Shown in pieces: positions 46,931-58,959 of a stretch of DNA of 64,000 bases (positions are counted from its first letter, which is position 1; each line of letters opens with the position of its first letter). The notes under the pieces were generated by a model. It was given only the letters and a program-made list of their open reading frames with translations. It searched no databases and had not been told where the DNA came from. The position numbers and the translations under genes were made by a program. This stretch comes from Apostichopus japonicus (Eukaryota > Echinodermata > Holothuroidea > Aspidochirotida > Stichopodidae): NCBI RefSeq assembly GCF_037975245.1, contig NC_092561.1:13573001-13637000 (forward strand), read 5' to 3'.

Positions 46931-48424
46931 TAAAGCCCAGTACGTCATCAACAGTCGCTGTTACCACGGATCCTACATTTACCTCTCAAAGAACAAGCGA
47001 AGGTAAGGGAAGGTGTTCACAGTATCGCTGTAGAAAATATTTAGTGTATATTATGACACTAAAGCAACGGTCAGCAAACTATGGATCGCCAATCCAAATT
47101 GGGTGGCGAAAATGTGCGGTTAGTCGCAAAATTATTCCAGACGTTGAAAACCTACCTACAAGAATTTAACTTGCCGACGTCCATAGTCCAAGTCAGCGTT
47201 CGTGCATTTTGAGCATCGATTCTGAGGGGTGGGTATCTTGTGGATAATGGATCAGGTCTCATGGAAGCTCTTGCCTCACAGTTTACGGACCGCAAACCCT
47301 CAATGTCAGCAAGTCGGGTTTGTGGGTGGTCGTCCAGTCACATCCGTGATGTTATACAGGTAATTTGAGAATGCACTGACTAGTTAAACGAAGACAATTT
47401 AATGAACCTCTTGCACGTGAACCAGTAGACCTAAGTTACACCTGTTCTCCATCCACCGCTCTCTCTCTCCCTGAAAATTCTTTATAAGCAAATACATTCT
47501 TTTATATCGTTCTAAAGCTTTTTTATACAATTCATTTAAATTCGTATGAAGTATAAAGCTCACAAGAATAATCTTACTTTAATAGTAACATTGGCAATGT
47601 TACAAGTGCATCCTTTAAACATATCCCAATCTCATGTACCAACTTATAACCTTTTTTTGCCGATAGTATACTTCGACTTCTAGACACTGGAAAGGGATCA
47701 TCAACATCCAATATTATCTTAATCACAACAACAACTACCGCTACTACTTGTAAGTTATCATCATCTTAAACAGTGATCAAGCAGTGACCAAACCAACTGG
47801 TACTAATTAAGTTAACATCTGATTTATTTGTCAAGTAGTACCTTAGGTTTGGAAGTATGCATAATGTCAGGAAGAAGTTGGCTCAATCCAATTTATCTCC
47901 ATTTCAATTTCTGCTTTAACAATAGAATATGGACAATAATCACATGATATCATTTCATCGTAGTTTGTTTTGAAAACACACAAAGACTTGATGTGTAAAC
48001 TTGATTAGTTTACACTAACATTATGCATCAATAAAATAATCTTGATTTAACTATTCCATCCTTCAGACTGTGTCTGAACTGTAAGACCCAATGATAAGAC
48101 CATTACACGTTATACATGATGCGTCAACGAGCTTCCTTTTGTATATGTTCAATTGCCTGGTGTGTTGTACATCATCTAACTGGTATTGATTCAATGTAGT
48201 TTCACAGTGATATTTCATGTAGTTTTCAAAGTTTTTAGTAATTAGCTTACCACCTATTATCCAAACAAATTTGCCTAATAAATTTAAAATTATTCATAGT
48301 TTATTTGATTTATTCTTAGAAATCATTTATGTTTCATTTGAATTATATTATTATCTCCTGTTGGCTGCGTCCTACTGTTCAAATCTGTGTATTTTGTATT
48401 TGGTGACCTAAGGGCTAATTACTT
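46931..48424 (+). pseudogene. CUB-receptor copy A, decayed 3' fragment
   Basis: Stalk exon 1 survives (46,931-47,002, LKPSTSSTVAVTT-type with intact splice sites). Stalk exon 2 (from 47,684) still has its acceptor and Thr run, but it then diverges: the donor GT seen in gene B is TT here and the frame meets a stop near 47,770. The transmembrane exon equivalent (48,343-48,424) has lost its AG acceptor and carries Lys and Asp inside the former helix. The cytoplasmic-tail exon is deleted: flanks at about 48,785 and 48,800 correspond to both sides of it in gene B. No CUB or signal-peptide exon was found upstream. It cannot make the receptor. Confidence 0.8.
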
Positions 48425-48429
48425 GTAAG

Positions 48430-51400
48430 TGTGATTTATATCTTTACTAAATGTACATCCATTTATTATTACACGTCCCTTACATAACAAACTCAGTTGT
48501 AAACTTCATTTCATGATGATAGTTGTAACTCAAGTAATTTCAAAAATTGTTTAAAGTATTTATATTAATTTTTTTTGTTATTATTGGAACAGTGGAGCAA
48601 AAATGTGTAAACTTATAAGAAAGTGTACTATAGGGCAATGGAATAATCAACCGGCCCATTTACTGTCGACATGTATTGGATTTGTAAAATTACGTTAAAT
48701 AAATTTGCAAAATTGATAGTAATGCTCTACAATTTGTTCGTGTGGAACGTTAACGTTTGAACGATTTGTTCATTTATTCAAGAAATAATACTGGTGCCGC
48801 AAATAATACATAAAAAAAATGAAATAAAAGGTTTCGTCATCAGTAATTTTTTTTAAAGTCGAGACACTTTCATGCGAACAGAAACTATAGTGCCCCAGTG
48901 GTTGGAAATTCTAACATAGTTGGTAAAACTATATAAAACGATTTCAGCCCACACTTCATTCGACAAGTTTCGAGAACATTTGCAAGATGATGTTCATAGC
49001 ATTTGAATGGACTTTTGTGTTTACACTCATGTTGCTATAGTTAGAGAGACTCATTTCAGTCCTGGAATAATTTTGGTTCCGTCAAAAGATGGACTTCTTT
49101 TCACTTCACTATAAAGCCTCTTTCAAATTTGTCAGATTCGTTCAGTTACTCTCGAAAAAGGGTATTTAATTAGTTGTATCTAATGTCACACGACAATTGT
49201 AATCCAAAACTTAATAGTCCATTTTTGTGCTGTTTAGTATAGTCGACATTTCTTGATTGTCTTTGGAAAATTCCTCATTGTCCTTGTTTTAAACGATTCT
49301 TCAGCAGTCACGGTACATCTGGCGAACTAGACATCACACACTGTCCAGTTATAAGATCCATATCAAAATGTAACCGTCATGTTTACGTTACCAACAACTG
49401 ATATTGAAGCATGAAAGTTTTGGTGTGGTATTTTGTAATGTCGGTCGGTTGTTCCCTTAATTGTTGAAATATTTGTATTTTATTAAAACTGAATCAAATC
49501 GTTAGATTAAACTTTAAATATAATGAGACTAAAGGGTTAACAAAATCAAAATGTTTTCATTCTGGCCAGCAAGTCATTTTGATACATATTTTTAAAATTC
49601 CTACCAATATTGACATCAGATAAAACCAATGCCTAACTTCATATGTTGGTAGAATAATTAAAGTTGAAAAAACAAAAATTAGAAAACGCTTTGAAATATG
49701 TAAACTAAACTGAAACCTGAACGAAACGATGATGTTGCCAATAGTGTTAATCTGTCATATTAATTTTAAAAAACTGTACGTATAAAAGTTGTCAATCAGT
49801 ATTTGTAAAATTTCTTTGATGTGAAAGATCATTGAAATGAAATGTAAATGATAATTTAAATATGTTTAGTTACGTTAGTTTTCTCGTTTTTTCTCTTAGC
49901 AAATGCATTGATACTTAAACATTTACACTTTCAGTAGGAGAGGAGTGTTGTTATTTTGTAATATGCAACTATGTAGTAAGCGAAATCTCGTCTACGAAAT
50001 AATTTGACAGGAAATTACATCAGCCTAGTGTACCGGGATCCGCACCTGTTACTCTATGCTATATTCTTTCATTTTATTAGGCGTTAGTTATAATCCAATG
50101 TTTATCATCCCAAATGTAAATTGGTTGTATATTATGCAGTGAATGACAATAATGTTTCAAAATAAGACCTACGCGTTAATTTTGTTACCATGAAACGAAA
50201 AGTTAAAATGAAAGAACGAGTGCAGCATTAAAGTAAGAGAACTGCAGAATTTAAACTGAAACTCAGCGATTTCTTCTGTTCCACCACTCTAACTCTAATT
50301 ACTTTGTACAAAAATATTAAAACATAAGAATTTACAACGTATATTAGAAAAGTTTGTCTTTAATTGCGTCTCGATTGGGTCATGAACGTTATTGAACATG
50401 AGAGGACTAATACTTCTTTAGAGGCTGTTATTCATATGTAACAAATTAGCAAGCTATATTTATGAAGCAAGCTCTATTTTAAAAGTCGACAAAAATATGT
50501 ACCAATTTTTCAGATTCAAATGAAAATAAGAAATAAGTAAATGCGAAACAGTAAACTGACAGACTGAGGGAAATTGTAATCAATGGATATGAGCAAAGAA
50601 ATATTTGGCTATGGAACGGGATTCAGACCAGTGATCTGAGGACAACAAGCACTGCAGTCTATCAACTGTTATCCATCACATAGCATATAACCAGGGGTCA
50701 CGACCCAAAGTCATCCGATTAAAAACCAGAAAACGGCAGGGAAATCAAATTCAAGAGAAATTCGGCTTTTGATGTATGTCAATGAACAACGGAAGGCTGA
50801 CTGAGAAAACACAAACAATGGAAAAAGCAAATGTATTTCGGATATTTCGGGATTCAAACCAATAGCGTCTGGGTATATAGGGATATCTAACGTAAGACTA
50901 GATACCGCAGTTGATGGCGCATAATATACCAGCCAAAACAAATATCATTTTTGGTTACCCGAAAGGGAAAACAATGAAGGCCCTTTTACCGACCTTTCAA
51001 AATCGAGAGGGGACCGCGGATTGTAAATTCGGCAATGTTTATACCCTGGATCGCAAAGTCGGTATTAACTATTACGGTCGGAACATTTAAATTGCACTTG
51101 GTGCTATATTTTTAAATTTAACCTCATAGGAAGAATTACACAGTTATTCAATACTTACATAGAACCAACAATGCACACTCTGCTTATCGGAGAGTTATAA
51201 GTTCCTGTTGCTTCCCCTTAACGTAAGGTTTTACAAACTGGAATCTGAGTTATTGCTTTATTGCAATGAAGCATATAGGTCATCCGCGGCCATAACAAAG
51301 GCACCCAATATATCCTTCTTTCCGCACAATTTCACTTATAAATCAATTGTTATTATTGAATCAATCCATGCTACGCTTCAGTCATCTTTTAGTAGTCATC

Positions 51401-51640
51401 TCAATTTCAATCAAAACCCAAAATAAACCAAGTAATAGCTCTTTACGTTAAACAGGTACCGATTTGTGAAGCGGTCATATTTATTATAGAACAATTTAAT
51501 AAATAATAGCATTTGTAAGTGTTATGCACAACTGTTCAAAGCAGAATATGCTTCTAACTGTCGTACATTGGACTGTCCGCAGCATATACAACATTGCAAG
51601 GAGAAATGCGGTGCGCATGAAGTATTTTCTTTTCTCACAG
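48430..51640. other. 3' flank of copy A and 5' flank of gene B
   Basis: Similar to 58,960-63,390. No additional coding exon supported. A ttctcacag acceptor at 51,640 is conserved before both signal-peptide exons and probably ends an intron in the 5' UTR. Confidence 0.5.
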
Positions 51641-51687
51641 GAGCACAGTAACTGAAGAGGCACGACTATATTAAAGTACAGAACTAT

Positions 51688-51790
51688 ATGATGGTTGTTA
51701 CTATGTGGAAGGCACGGCTATACATACAGTGTGTGATCTGCTTGTATGTTTTACCAAGATTGGTTGTCTCCACTTCACAGCCAGACATAG
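51688..51790 (+). CDS. Signal-peptide exon of gene B
   Basis: ATG ATG start; Met-rich N-terminus, Lys-Ala-Arg, then a hydrophobic core (VICLYVLPRLVV) and a polar STSQPDI end. The donor is G|GTAAAC in phase 1. The paralogous exon at 63,447 lacks the first Met codon, so the second ATG may be the ancestral start. Confidence 0.8.
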
Positions 51791-54700
51791 GTAAACATTT
51801 CCGTGCATAATTATATATATTTTTGCTTGATGTTCAGTATTTCGGTTGGCACGTAAATAAGTTAGACCTTAAGGATGTCTTGTTTTATCACGTCCTTGTT
51901 TTATATTTACTGACGGTACGAGTATGAGTAGGCTATTCTTCAAGGCTTTTGGTACGACTCCGGGTTATATTTGCATTAATAGCTATACGAGATTCCAGAA
52001 GTAAGAGATTCTTGGGAAGTATGAGTACTGGATTAATTAATCTAACACACAGAAAATTAAGCCAGTCACTCAGATGCAACACACTACTCAATTAGAAAAC
52101 TTAACACGGTTTACGGTTTAATTATTATAATAATATGTAACATATTAGTATTTGTGTATGCATGTATATATACATATATTTGAATGTTTATATATTTAGG
52201 TATGAATGTACATAATATGTGTATATCTATGTACTTATGTATGTGTACTTGTATTTATATGTTCACATATATTTAGAAAAGAAGCGAGGGGGAAAAATAC
52301 TCAGTTCGGAAACATTTGTCTCATTTTGTAAATAGTTCCTTTGTAACATTGAGCTGACATAACAATGTAGTAATCAGAATTGTAAATAATTTAAAAATTG
52401 TAATTGTAATAATAATTTAAACAAGTGTGTACCATATGTTATGATACTTTTGTATAAATGAGATGGAAAAAAAAACACGGTTTACGGTATCAAACATCAC
52501 AAATTTGTCAAGGATAAATGGTCTTCATTTAAAATTAATTCAACATGATTTGGTTGAGCTACTAAAATATATCAAACAATTGTATACATTCAGTCAGGTA
52601 AAGAATTTATCATGCCCTGAATCTGCCTCAATCATGATTTCTGACTCTACCTACATCAATCGGGAGATTTTAGACCACCCATACACACACGCATTTGATA
52701 TCATATGCACCAATTCATGGGTAGACGTCACTGCATAAATCCTTTCTATCTTTGCAATCGTCATTAAAGACAGTAGCGTACTAAGAGGGCGGGCGGTCCG
52801 CCCGGGTAACAGTCAGGGGGGGGGGGGGATGCCATGCCACAGCATAATATTGTTTCCCCGTATTAATGTAAATGATTTTGTTATCAACTCAAAGCAGTTT
52901 GCATCTAAGCCACCTTACACCAGCAAAGTTTTCTCAAGTGGGAGGGGGGACCTTAATTCCCTGTCCGAGGACGGCACCCCCAGCACGGTGTGACAAAGGA
53001 AGAATGCACCCCGGGTGTCAACTGTTATATAGGTACGCCTATAATTTATATATAAATGATGGCTAAGTGTTACCACTATACAATTGCAACTTCAACTCCT
53101 AATTCCGTCTAGTTTCATTAGGATTAGATTAAACCAAGAATACACTAAATTTGAGCTGGAGTTTAAACAAAGGGAGAACAAAATCATGGGTGAGTTTTAT
53201 ATATTTTCAGAGCGACCTAAATACCCACTTCACTTATATATTGTTCATTTCAGTCTTTGATTTTACGTTGAAGAGTGGTGCAATTATATCCAATGGATAC
53301 CCGAACACAGACAGTATATTCCACGGCTGGAGAATTGTTGTAGAGGGAGATTATAACTTTATTCGCTTGGAGTTTCTAGATTTTGGTTTACATGAAACAG
53401 ATAACTGTGCATTGGACTATCTTAAAGTGAGTAAATAACCTTTTTGTACTTCCATGTCAAGTAATTAGTAAACTTGTCATCATATTCACTCGTCATTAAA
53501 ATAAATGGTTGAAATTGTGATTAAAACAAGTATATGGAACAAGCGGAAAAGATTACAGCCAGCCATCTTCAAATGCAATTTCCTTAGTTGTAGTTAATGC
53601 GTGTCTAGTTCGTATCTCATTAGAGCAAATTAAGATCAGGCGATTGGCTTCATGGTTAGCTATTTGAGTGTATAGCTGCACTTTTCGAACCAATAAATAT
53701 CAAAGTTTCTTCAGTTACAAAAATGTTGCACATCTTTATTTTGTTGTTTTGTATGTTTGCCGGTTTCCTGTGGATTAACAATTTTAATAGTCGACAATTT
53801 GTTTTACCACTCCTTCATTACCAAAGTACTGGTGACTATGGCCTGACATTTTTTTTCTTTTGCAACGTACACGATAACACAAACTAAATTTCATTCATAG
53901 ATGTTTTTTTTTTCATTTCTTCCGAAGTTATTCGATGGCCCTGCCATAGCTTCAGACAAAGAAGTCGGTACATGGTGCTGGGATAATTTCAAAGAGCTGA
54001 TGCCTAATACCTTTATTTCAAGCAATAATTCCTTTTACCTCCTCTTTCGTGGTCACCCTGATCATAGCAGGAAGGGATTCAGAGTAAGATATGACGCTTT
54101 CCGTAAGTTTCTTATCAAACCAATGATAAACCTACCTTGTTGAGTCATATGAATTGTAATGCTTAATTCCTTAATGATTAATGCTAGAGGAGTGAATAAA
54201 TTCCTTCTAATAATAATATATTGTATATAAATTTAATTTATACATCTGCTTTTAATAGTTGTTATTTTCAAAAGTCGGGCGTTGCATTGTACAATAGCTT
54301 GAGTAGCCAACGAGACACCTCAGTGGATCCACTAAGAAAGCAAAACTCAACATCTATTTTTGATACCCATAAATGAAATTGAATGAGTACTCTTATTTAA
54401 TAACTTGCACAGGTTTTTAAAAGTGGTGACACATTTTCCCTCTCCCAACCCCCATCCGAGCGATTTAAGGTATGAGTATGACACTGATGGGTTAACTGGA
54501 GCTAAATTTAAAAAAAAAAATCGACTGAACATTTTACACGAAAGACGATGAGGGTGGAGAACACAAGACCATCCCCTCACCCTCCTCTTGCCATTTCTCT
54601 GTATATATTGGCAACTATGACTGATCGTCACGCAGTTTCTGTCACAGTTTCTAGCATAACACCTAGTACCGATTACAGTACAGAACGTGGAAGATCGTCA

Positions 54701-57700
54701 CCCACGGTCATCGGAAGAGCAACTAGTCTATATTTACCTGAAATTTGGTAGGACTTTAAAAGTTTAACCGTTCATCTTCTTTTATTCGGTATTCGAACGT
54801 CGAATGGTACAAATGAAGAAAAAGAAACACAAATATTAGGCTAACAAATCGCTACAGTTCTTGGAACACATTCCCGAGAACTTAAATTCTGACAGATGGT
54901 TTTGTGCTTTAAAGTCACTACCGGAGGACACGCAAATCATCAAATGCTAAAACACTCAAGTAGGGCTTTGAAATACTTTCCATATATCACTGCACATATA
55001 AATTGTGGTGCTTCAAATCACTAGCAGTGAACTAGAAATATTTGAACAATAAAATCGCTGCAGCTTCACTATAGGGCTCTGAGATGCAATCCATGGGATT
55101 TAGAGTATATCCTATTTCTGAATTGCATTTTATAATCTAACTAATGCTCAAAATTGCGGTTTTTGTTGATTTTCTTTTGAAAACGTGACCTGGCCTGCCG
55201 GTAAAAATCAGTCTCAAAAGACATTGTAGCGATCAATCAAGAAGTCGTCCTCGTCCCCCACCCTTCCCCCCCCCCCCCTCCTTGGAAATATGGTGAATGT
55301 ACGTTCCTGAGTGCAGGCAAGTACCCAATAATTCGAGTACAGCCTTACAAAAAAAAGCCTGACAAAGACTGCTACCACAGTAGATAGTAGATAGCCTTTA
55401 TTCTCATGGTACAGAGGACTGACTCAATATAAGATGAAATGGAGCCATCCACAGAACTCTCAAAACTTCCTGCTCTTTGTATTCTGTAATGGTTTCGATT
55501 AATTGTCAAACAATGGACATGTTGTATCTACAAAATTTAACACAAGCGTCATGTTGGTTACTTCAATAACTTTAGAAATTCCTTTAGCCACCCATTTATT
55601 GCTTTGCCTCAGTGACTGTAGGCCTATTACGTCCAACAAAATGTTCCCTTGTGTTAGCTTCTGGTATTGCTTTCTAATAGTAAGTAACCGATGGAGTTCG
55701 AGACAATAGCTCGCGCATGCGTCCGAGTAAAGTTATGGTTCGACCGTTTTGAACACAAAGATTGCTTGCTTCTTGTATTAACGTCCCCATTCTACGGACA
55801 ACAATGTACCTCAGTATCTGACCACGTGCTAAAAAATACCATTCATCATCCCTGCAGTGTAGACATTGGAACAAAGTTGTTTCGTAACTGTTAAATGATG
55901 AGTTCCCAAAACTACCTTGTAATGACATAACTTTTTTTATATTTGTATCCCTTAATTTATCACACATAACATATAGTTGATTATATCTGTTGTGTAAATC
56001 ATGTTAAAACCAATGCAGATTGTTAACAATATATGTAATAATGTACTGCAATAGAGCAGGTCCACATTAATTAACGATAACTTAAGGAATAATTCATTCT
56101 GAGAATAAAATAATTGTGAATAAATTGATTTCATAAAGGACAGCCGCTTTCCAGTGTATTTGCAAAAGTAAGATGCTGCATGATATTCCAGTTATATATG
56201 TTAAACACCCATTCACCTTATCTTTTCACATATCACTCTTCTTATTTAAACACTGTACTTTCCTGGATGCATCGTATTTTCGTACAGTGAATGTCCACAG
56301 TGACCTACCACACCATTAGAAATACATACATATCCAATGAAAGGAGATCTTATATCAAATAATAAAATAATACTGTCACAAAAGTATGATGAAGAAATGT
56401 ATTTATATTAGAACAAGTTGTGTTTAGTAGTCTACATCCGTTCTGAGCTGATTATTAATTTCTTAAACCACAAGTAATGTATAAATATTTTCATATATAT
56501 TATAGCAATTTATTAAATCTGGTAGCCTTAAAATGTACACACATTTGGTAAGATACAACAAGTATTGTGTTCTAATTTATATTGTTGATAACTTGATATT
56601 ATCTTCTGATGTCTTAACTGATTTGATTCATCGCAGTAAAACCCAGTACGTCATCAACAGTCGCTGTCACCACGGATCCTACATTAACCTCTCAAAGAAC
56701 AAGCAAAGGTAACAGACGATGTTCACAGTAGCTGTAGAAAATACTTAGTGCATAAAATGGATCGCAAATCGCAATCGGGTAGCAAGAAAGTTGCGGTAGA
56801 TCGCAAGATTTTTCCAGACGTTGAAAAACTACCTACAATTTTTCGGAAATTGCCGACGTCTATACTCCAAGTTAGCGTCCGTGTATTTTGAGCATCGATT
56901 TTTAGGGGTGGGGTTCTCATGGAAGCTCTTGCCTTACAGTGTAAGTGCCGCAAACCCACAATGTCATCAAGCTGAATTTGTGGGAAGTCGTTCAGTCACA
57001 TCCGTGATTTATACAGGGAATTTGAGAATGCACTTACTTGAAAACGAAGACTTTGTAATTAACCTCTTGCATGTACACCAGTAGACCTAAGTTAGACCTG
57101 CTCTCTATTCTCCTCCTCTCTTTCTATTCAAATTTTCTATAAGCAAATACAAGACACTAAACGCCAACATTACAGTCCTTTCAAAATTTCATCAAACAGC
57201 CCTAATTTTCTTCAGTGTTGTTTCTATTCGTATTTGATTCTTATATCGTTCTAAAACTGTTATATACAATTCATTTCAATTGGTATTAAGTTTAAAGCTA
57301 ACATGGATGATCGAACTTTAATAGTTACATTGGCAATGTTACTATTGCATCTTTCAAACCTATTCACACCTCATATTACAACTTATAACCTTTTTTTGCC
57401 GATATTTCTTCGAGTTCTAGACCCTGGAAAGGAATCATCAACATCCACGAATATCTTTTCAACAACAACAATTACTACTACTAGTGAGCAGTCATCACTT
57501 ACAAGCAGTAATCAAACCGATGGACCGAACCAACTGGTGCTAAGTAAGTTAACATCTAATTTATTTGTCAATAGGTACTTTAGGTTTTGAAGTATGCATA
57601 ATGTCAGCAAAGGTGGACTTAATCCAATTTATCACCATTTTAATCCCTGCTACAATCATAGAATATGGACAATAATCACATGAATTCATTCCATCGCAGA

Positions 57701-58958
57701 TTTTCTCTGAAGCACACATATACTTGATGTGTAAAATCGATTAGTTTACAGTAACGTTATGCGTGAACAAAATAATCTTTATTTAGCTGTTCCATCCTTC
57801 AGACTGTTTCTGAAGTGCAAGACCCAATGATAAGATCATACAAATATACATTACACATATTACGTGATACATCAACGAGTTACCATTTGTATATGTTCCA
57901 CTGCTTGGTATGTCGTGCATCATCTAATTGGTGTTGATTCCATATAGTTCTGCCGTGATATTCCACCGATTTTTCAACCTTTTAGTAATTAACCGATTAC
58001 CTATTATTCAATACGCTTTGCCTAATAAACTTACAATTATTCTCAGTTATTTTAAATTATTCTTAGAAATCATTTATGTTTCATTTCAGTAATAGTGTTA
58101 TCTTCTGTTGGTGGCGCTCTACTGTTCAGTTCAGTGTGTTTTGTAGTTGGTTACCTGATGGCTAATGCCTTGTAAGTGTGACTTATATCTTTACTCAATG
58201 AACATTCATGTATTATTACACGTCACCTACATAATAAACTCAGTTGTAAAATTCCTTTAATGAAGAAAGTCCTAATTCAAATAATTTCACGGGGAACAAT
58301 GCCAACAGTTGATTAAATATTATATTACTTTTCTATTGCTTATTGGAACAGTGAAGCAAAAATGTGTAAACTAATAAGATAGTGTTACAAAGGGCAACGG
58401 AATCATCAACCAGCACATTTACTTTCGACATGTACTGGATTTGTAACTCACGGTAAGGAAACTTGCAACATTAACAGAAATGCGTCTACTATTTGTTCGT
58501 GTAGAACGTTTAAGCAGTTAATTGTTCATTTATTTAAGAAAATACAGTGGTTGTGTTATTCGACTAACTCTCTATATGATTAACGTTTGATAAACCCTTA
58601 CATTGTTGACTGGTGCTGTTTCAGCAGAAAAACGAAAGACAAGAGGACCAGATCAAATAAGGGCGATGTAAGCCTGCCCCTTGATTCACGGAATCCAGTG
58701 GCAGTTTCCAGTCATACCGGTCAAGGGACACTACAGACTACTGATGGAGAAGGTTACGAAGATATTCGTCATCAAGATAACAACGTTCATCTCGGGATTT
58801 CCCGTCCAAAACTAGACGTGCCATCGAATGAGTCCGTGGTATACGCAAACGAAGCCAACGTTTACTCTCGTTCGATAACAGACGTACTTTCAGATGAAAA
58901 CGCAACGAACAGCGGAAACGAAAAGCCGGTGTACAGTAGGACTATTGAAAAGTACTAA
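51688..58958 (+). CDS. Single-CUB transmembrane receptor with tyrosine-rich cytoplasmic tail (gene B)
   Basis: Seven coding exons: 51688-51790 (signal peptide), 53254-53426 and 53928-54102 (CUB), 56637-56708 and 57421-57543 (stalk), 58090-58171 (transmembrane), 58625-58958 (tail and stop). Phases are compatible throughout (1,0,1,1,1,2) and the product is 353 residues. The CUB domain spans about 36-150: FHGWRIVVEGD, IRLEFLDFGL, the Cys pair in DNCALDYLK and TWCWDNF, LFDGP, and KGFRVRYDAF. The first Cys pair of canonical CUBs is absent. The stalk (151-215) is rich in Ser/Thr and likely O-glycosylated. The helix at about 216-243 (VLSSVGGALLFSSVCFVVGYL) is followed by a basic stop-transfer stretch. 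The tail has DGEGYEDI, VVYANE, NVYSRS and PVYSRT. A type I surface receptor that may signal through phosphotyrosine is inference; the ligand is unknown. Duplicated neighbours flank it. Confidence 0.82.
52103..52488 (+). mobile_element. Retroposed insertion with 15-bp target duplication and poly-A
   Basis: AACACGGTTTACGGT occurs at 52,103-52,117 and 52,474-52,488, bracketing 356 bp that end in a run of nine A. The paralogous place in copy C (63,800 area) has one site and no insertion. Poly-A plus variable-length target duplication is the mark of LINE-mediated retroposition. The inserted sequence is AT-rich, with no pol III boxes or coding frame seen; it could be a LINE 3' end or a retrocopied transcript. 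Confidence 0.8.
52774..52830. other. Possible hAT-like terminus
   Basis: CAGTAGCGTACTAAGAGGGC resembles hAT-type ends and is followed by a GC-rich palindrome (GGGCGGTCCGCCC) and a G run. No second end was identified, so it is a candidate only. Confidence 0.3.
54103..56289. other. Intron 3 of gene B
   Basis: A Ser/Thr-rich open stretch at about 54,620-54,735 recalls a stalk exon, but no splice pair in the right phase could be confirmed. Otherwise AT-rich, with a C run near 55,270. Confidence 0.5.
58625..58958 (+). CDS. Cytoplasmic-tail exon of gene B
   Basis: Begins after tgtttcag, completing a Phe codon, and encodes 110 residues to TAA. Basic start (RKTKDKRTRSNK), then an acidic and polar tail. 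Tyr at tail positions 44 (DGEGYEDI), 73 (VVYANE), 80 (NVYSRS), 103 (PVYSRT) and 110 (last residue). Several neighbouring residues repeat (VY-x-x-x), suggesting internal motif duplication. Confidence 0.82.
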
Positions 58959-58959
58959 T

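Larger units (their letters stand above)
46560..51690 (+). repeat. Tandem duplication unit of the CUB-receptor locus, matches 56,290-63,447
   Basis: CACAGTGACCTACCACACCATTAG opens the match near 46,595 and 56,297. Similarity then runs through stalk exons, introns and the 3' flank to the signal-peptide exon. Offsets grow from 9.7 kb to 11.8 kb because about 1.95 kb (60,915-62,870) is present only in the right copy. Confidence 0.85.

Noticed and set aside
57303-57590. Open frame with a hydrophobic start that runs into the second stalk exon
   Set aside because: The hydrophobic part coincides with the polypyrimidine tract before the exon's AG acceptor; phase and the copy A paralogue support a normal internal exon instead of a new start.
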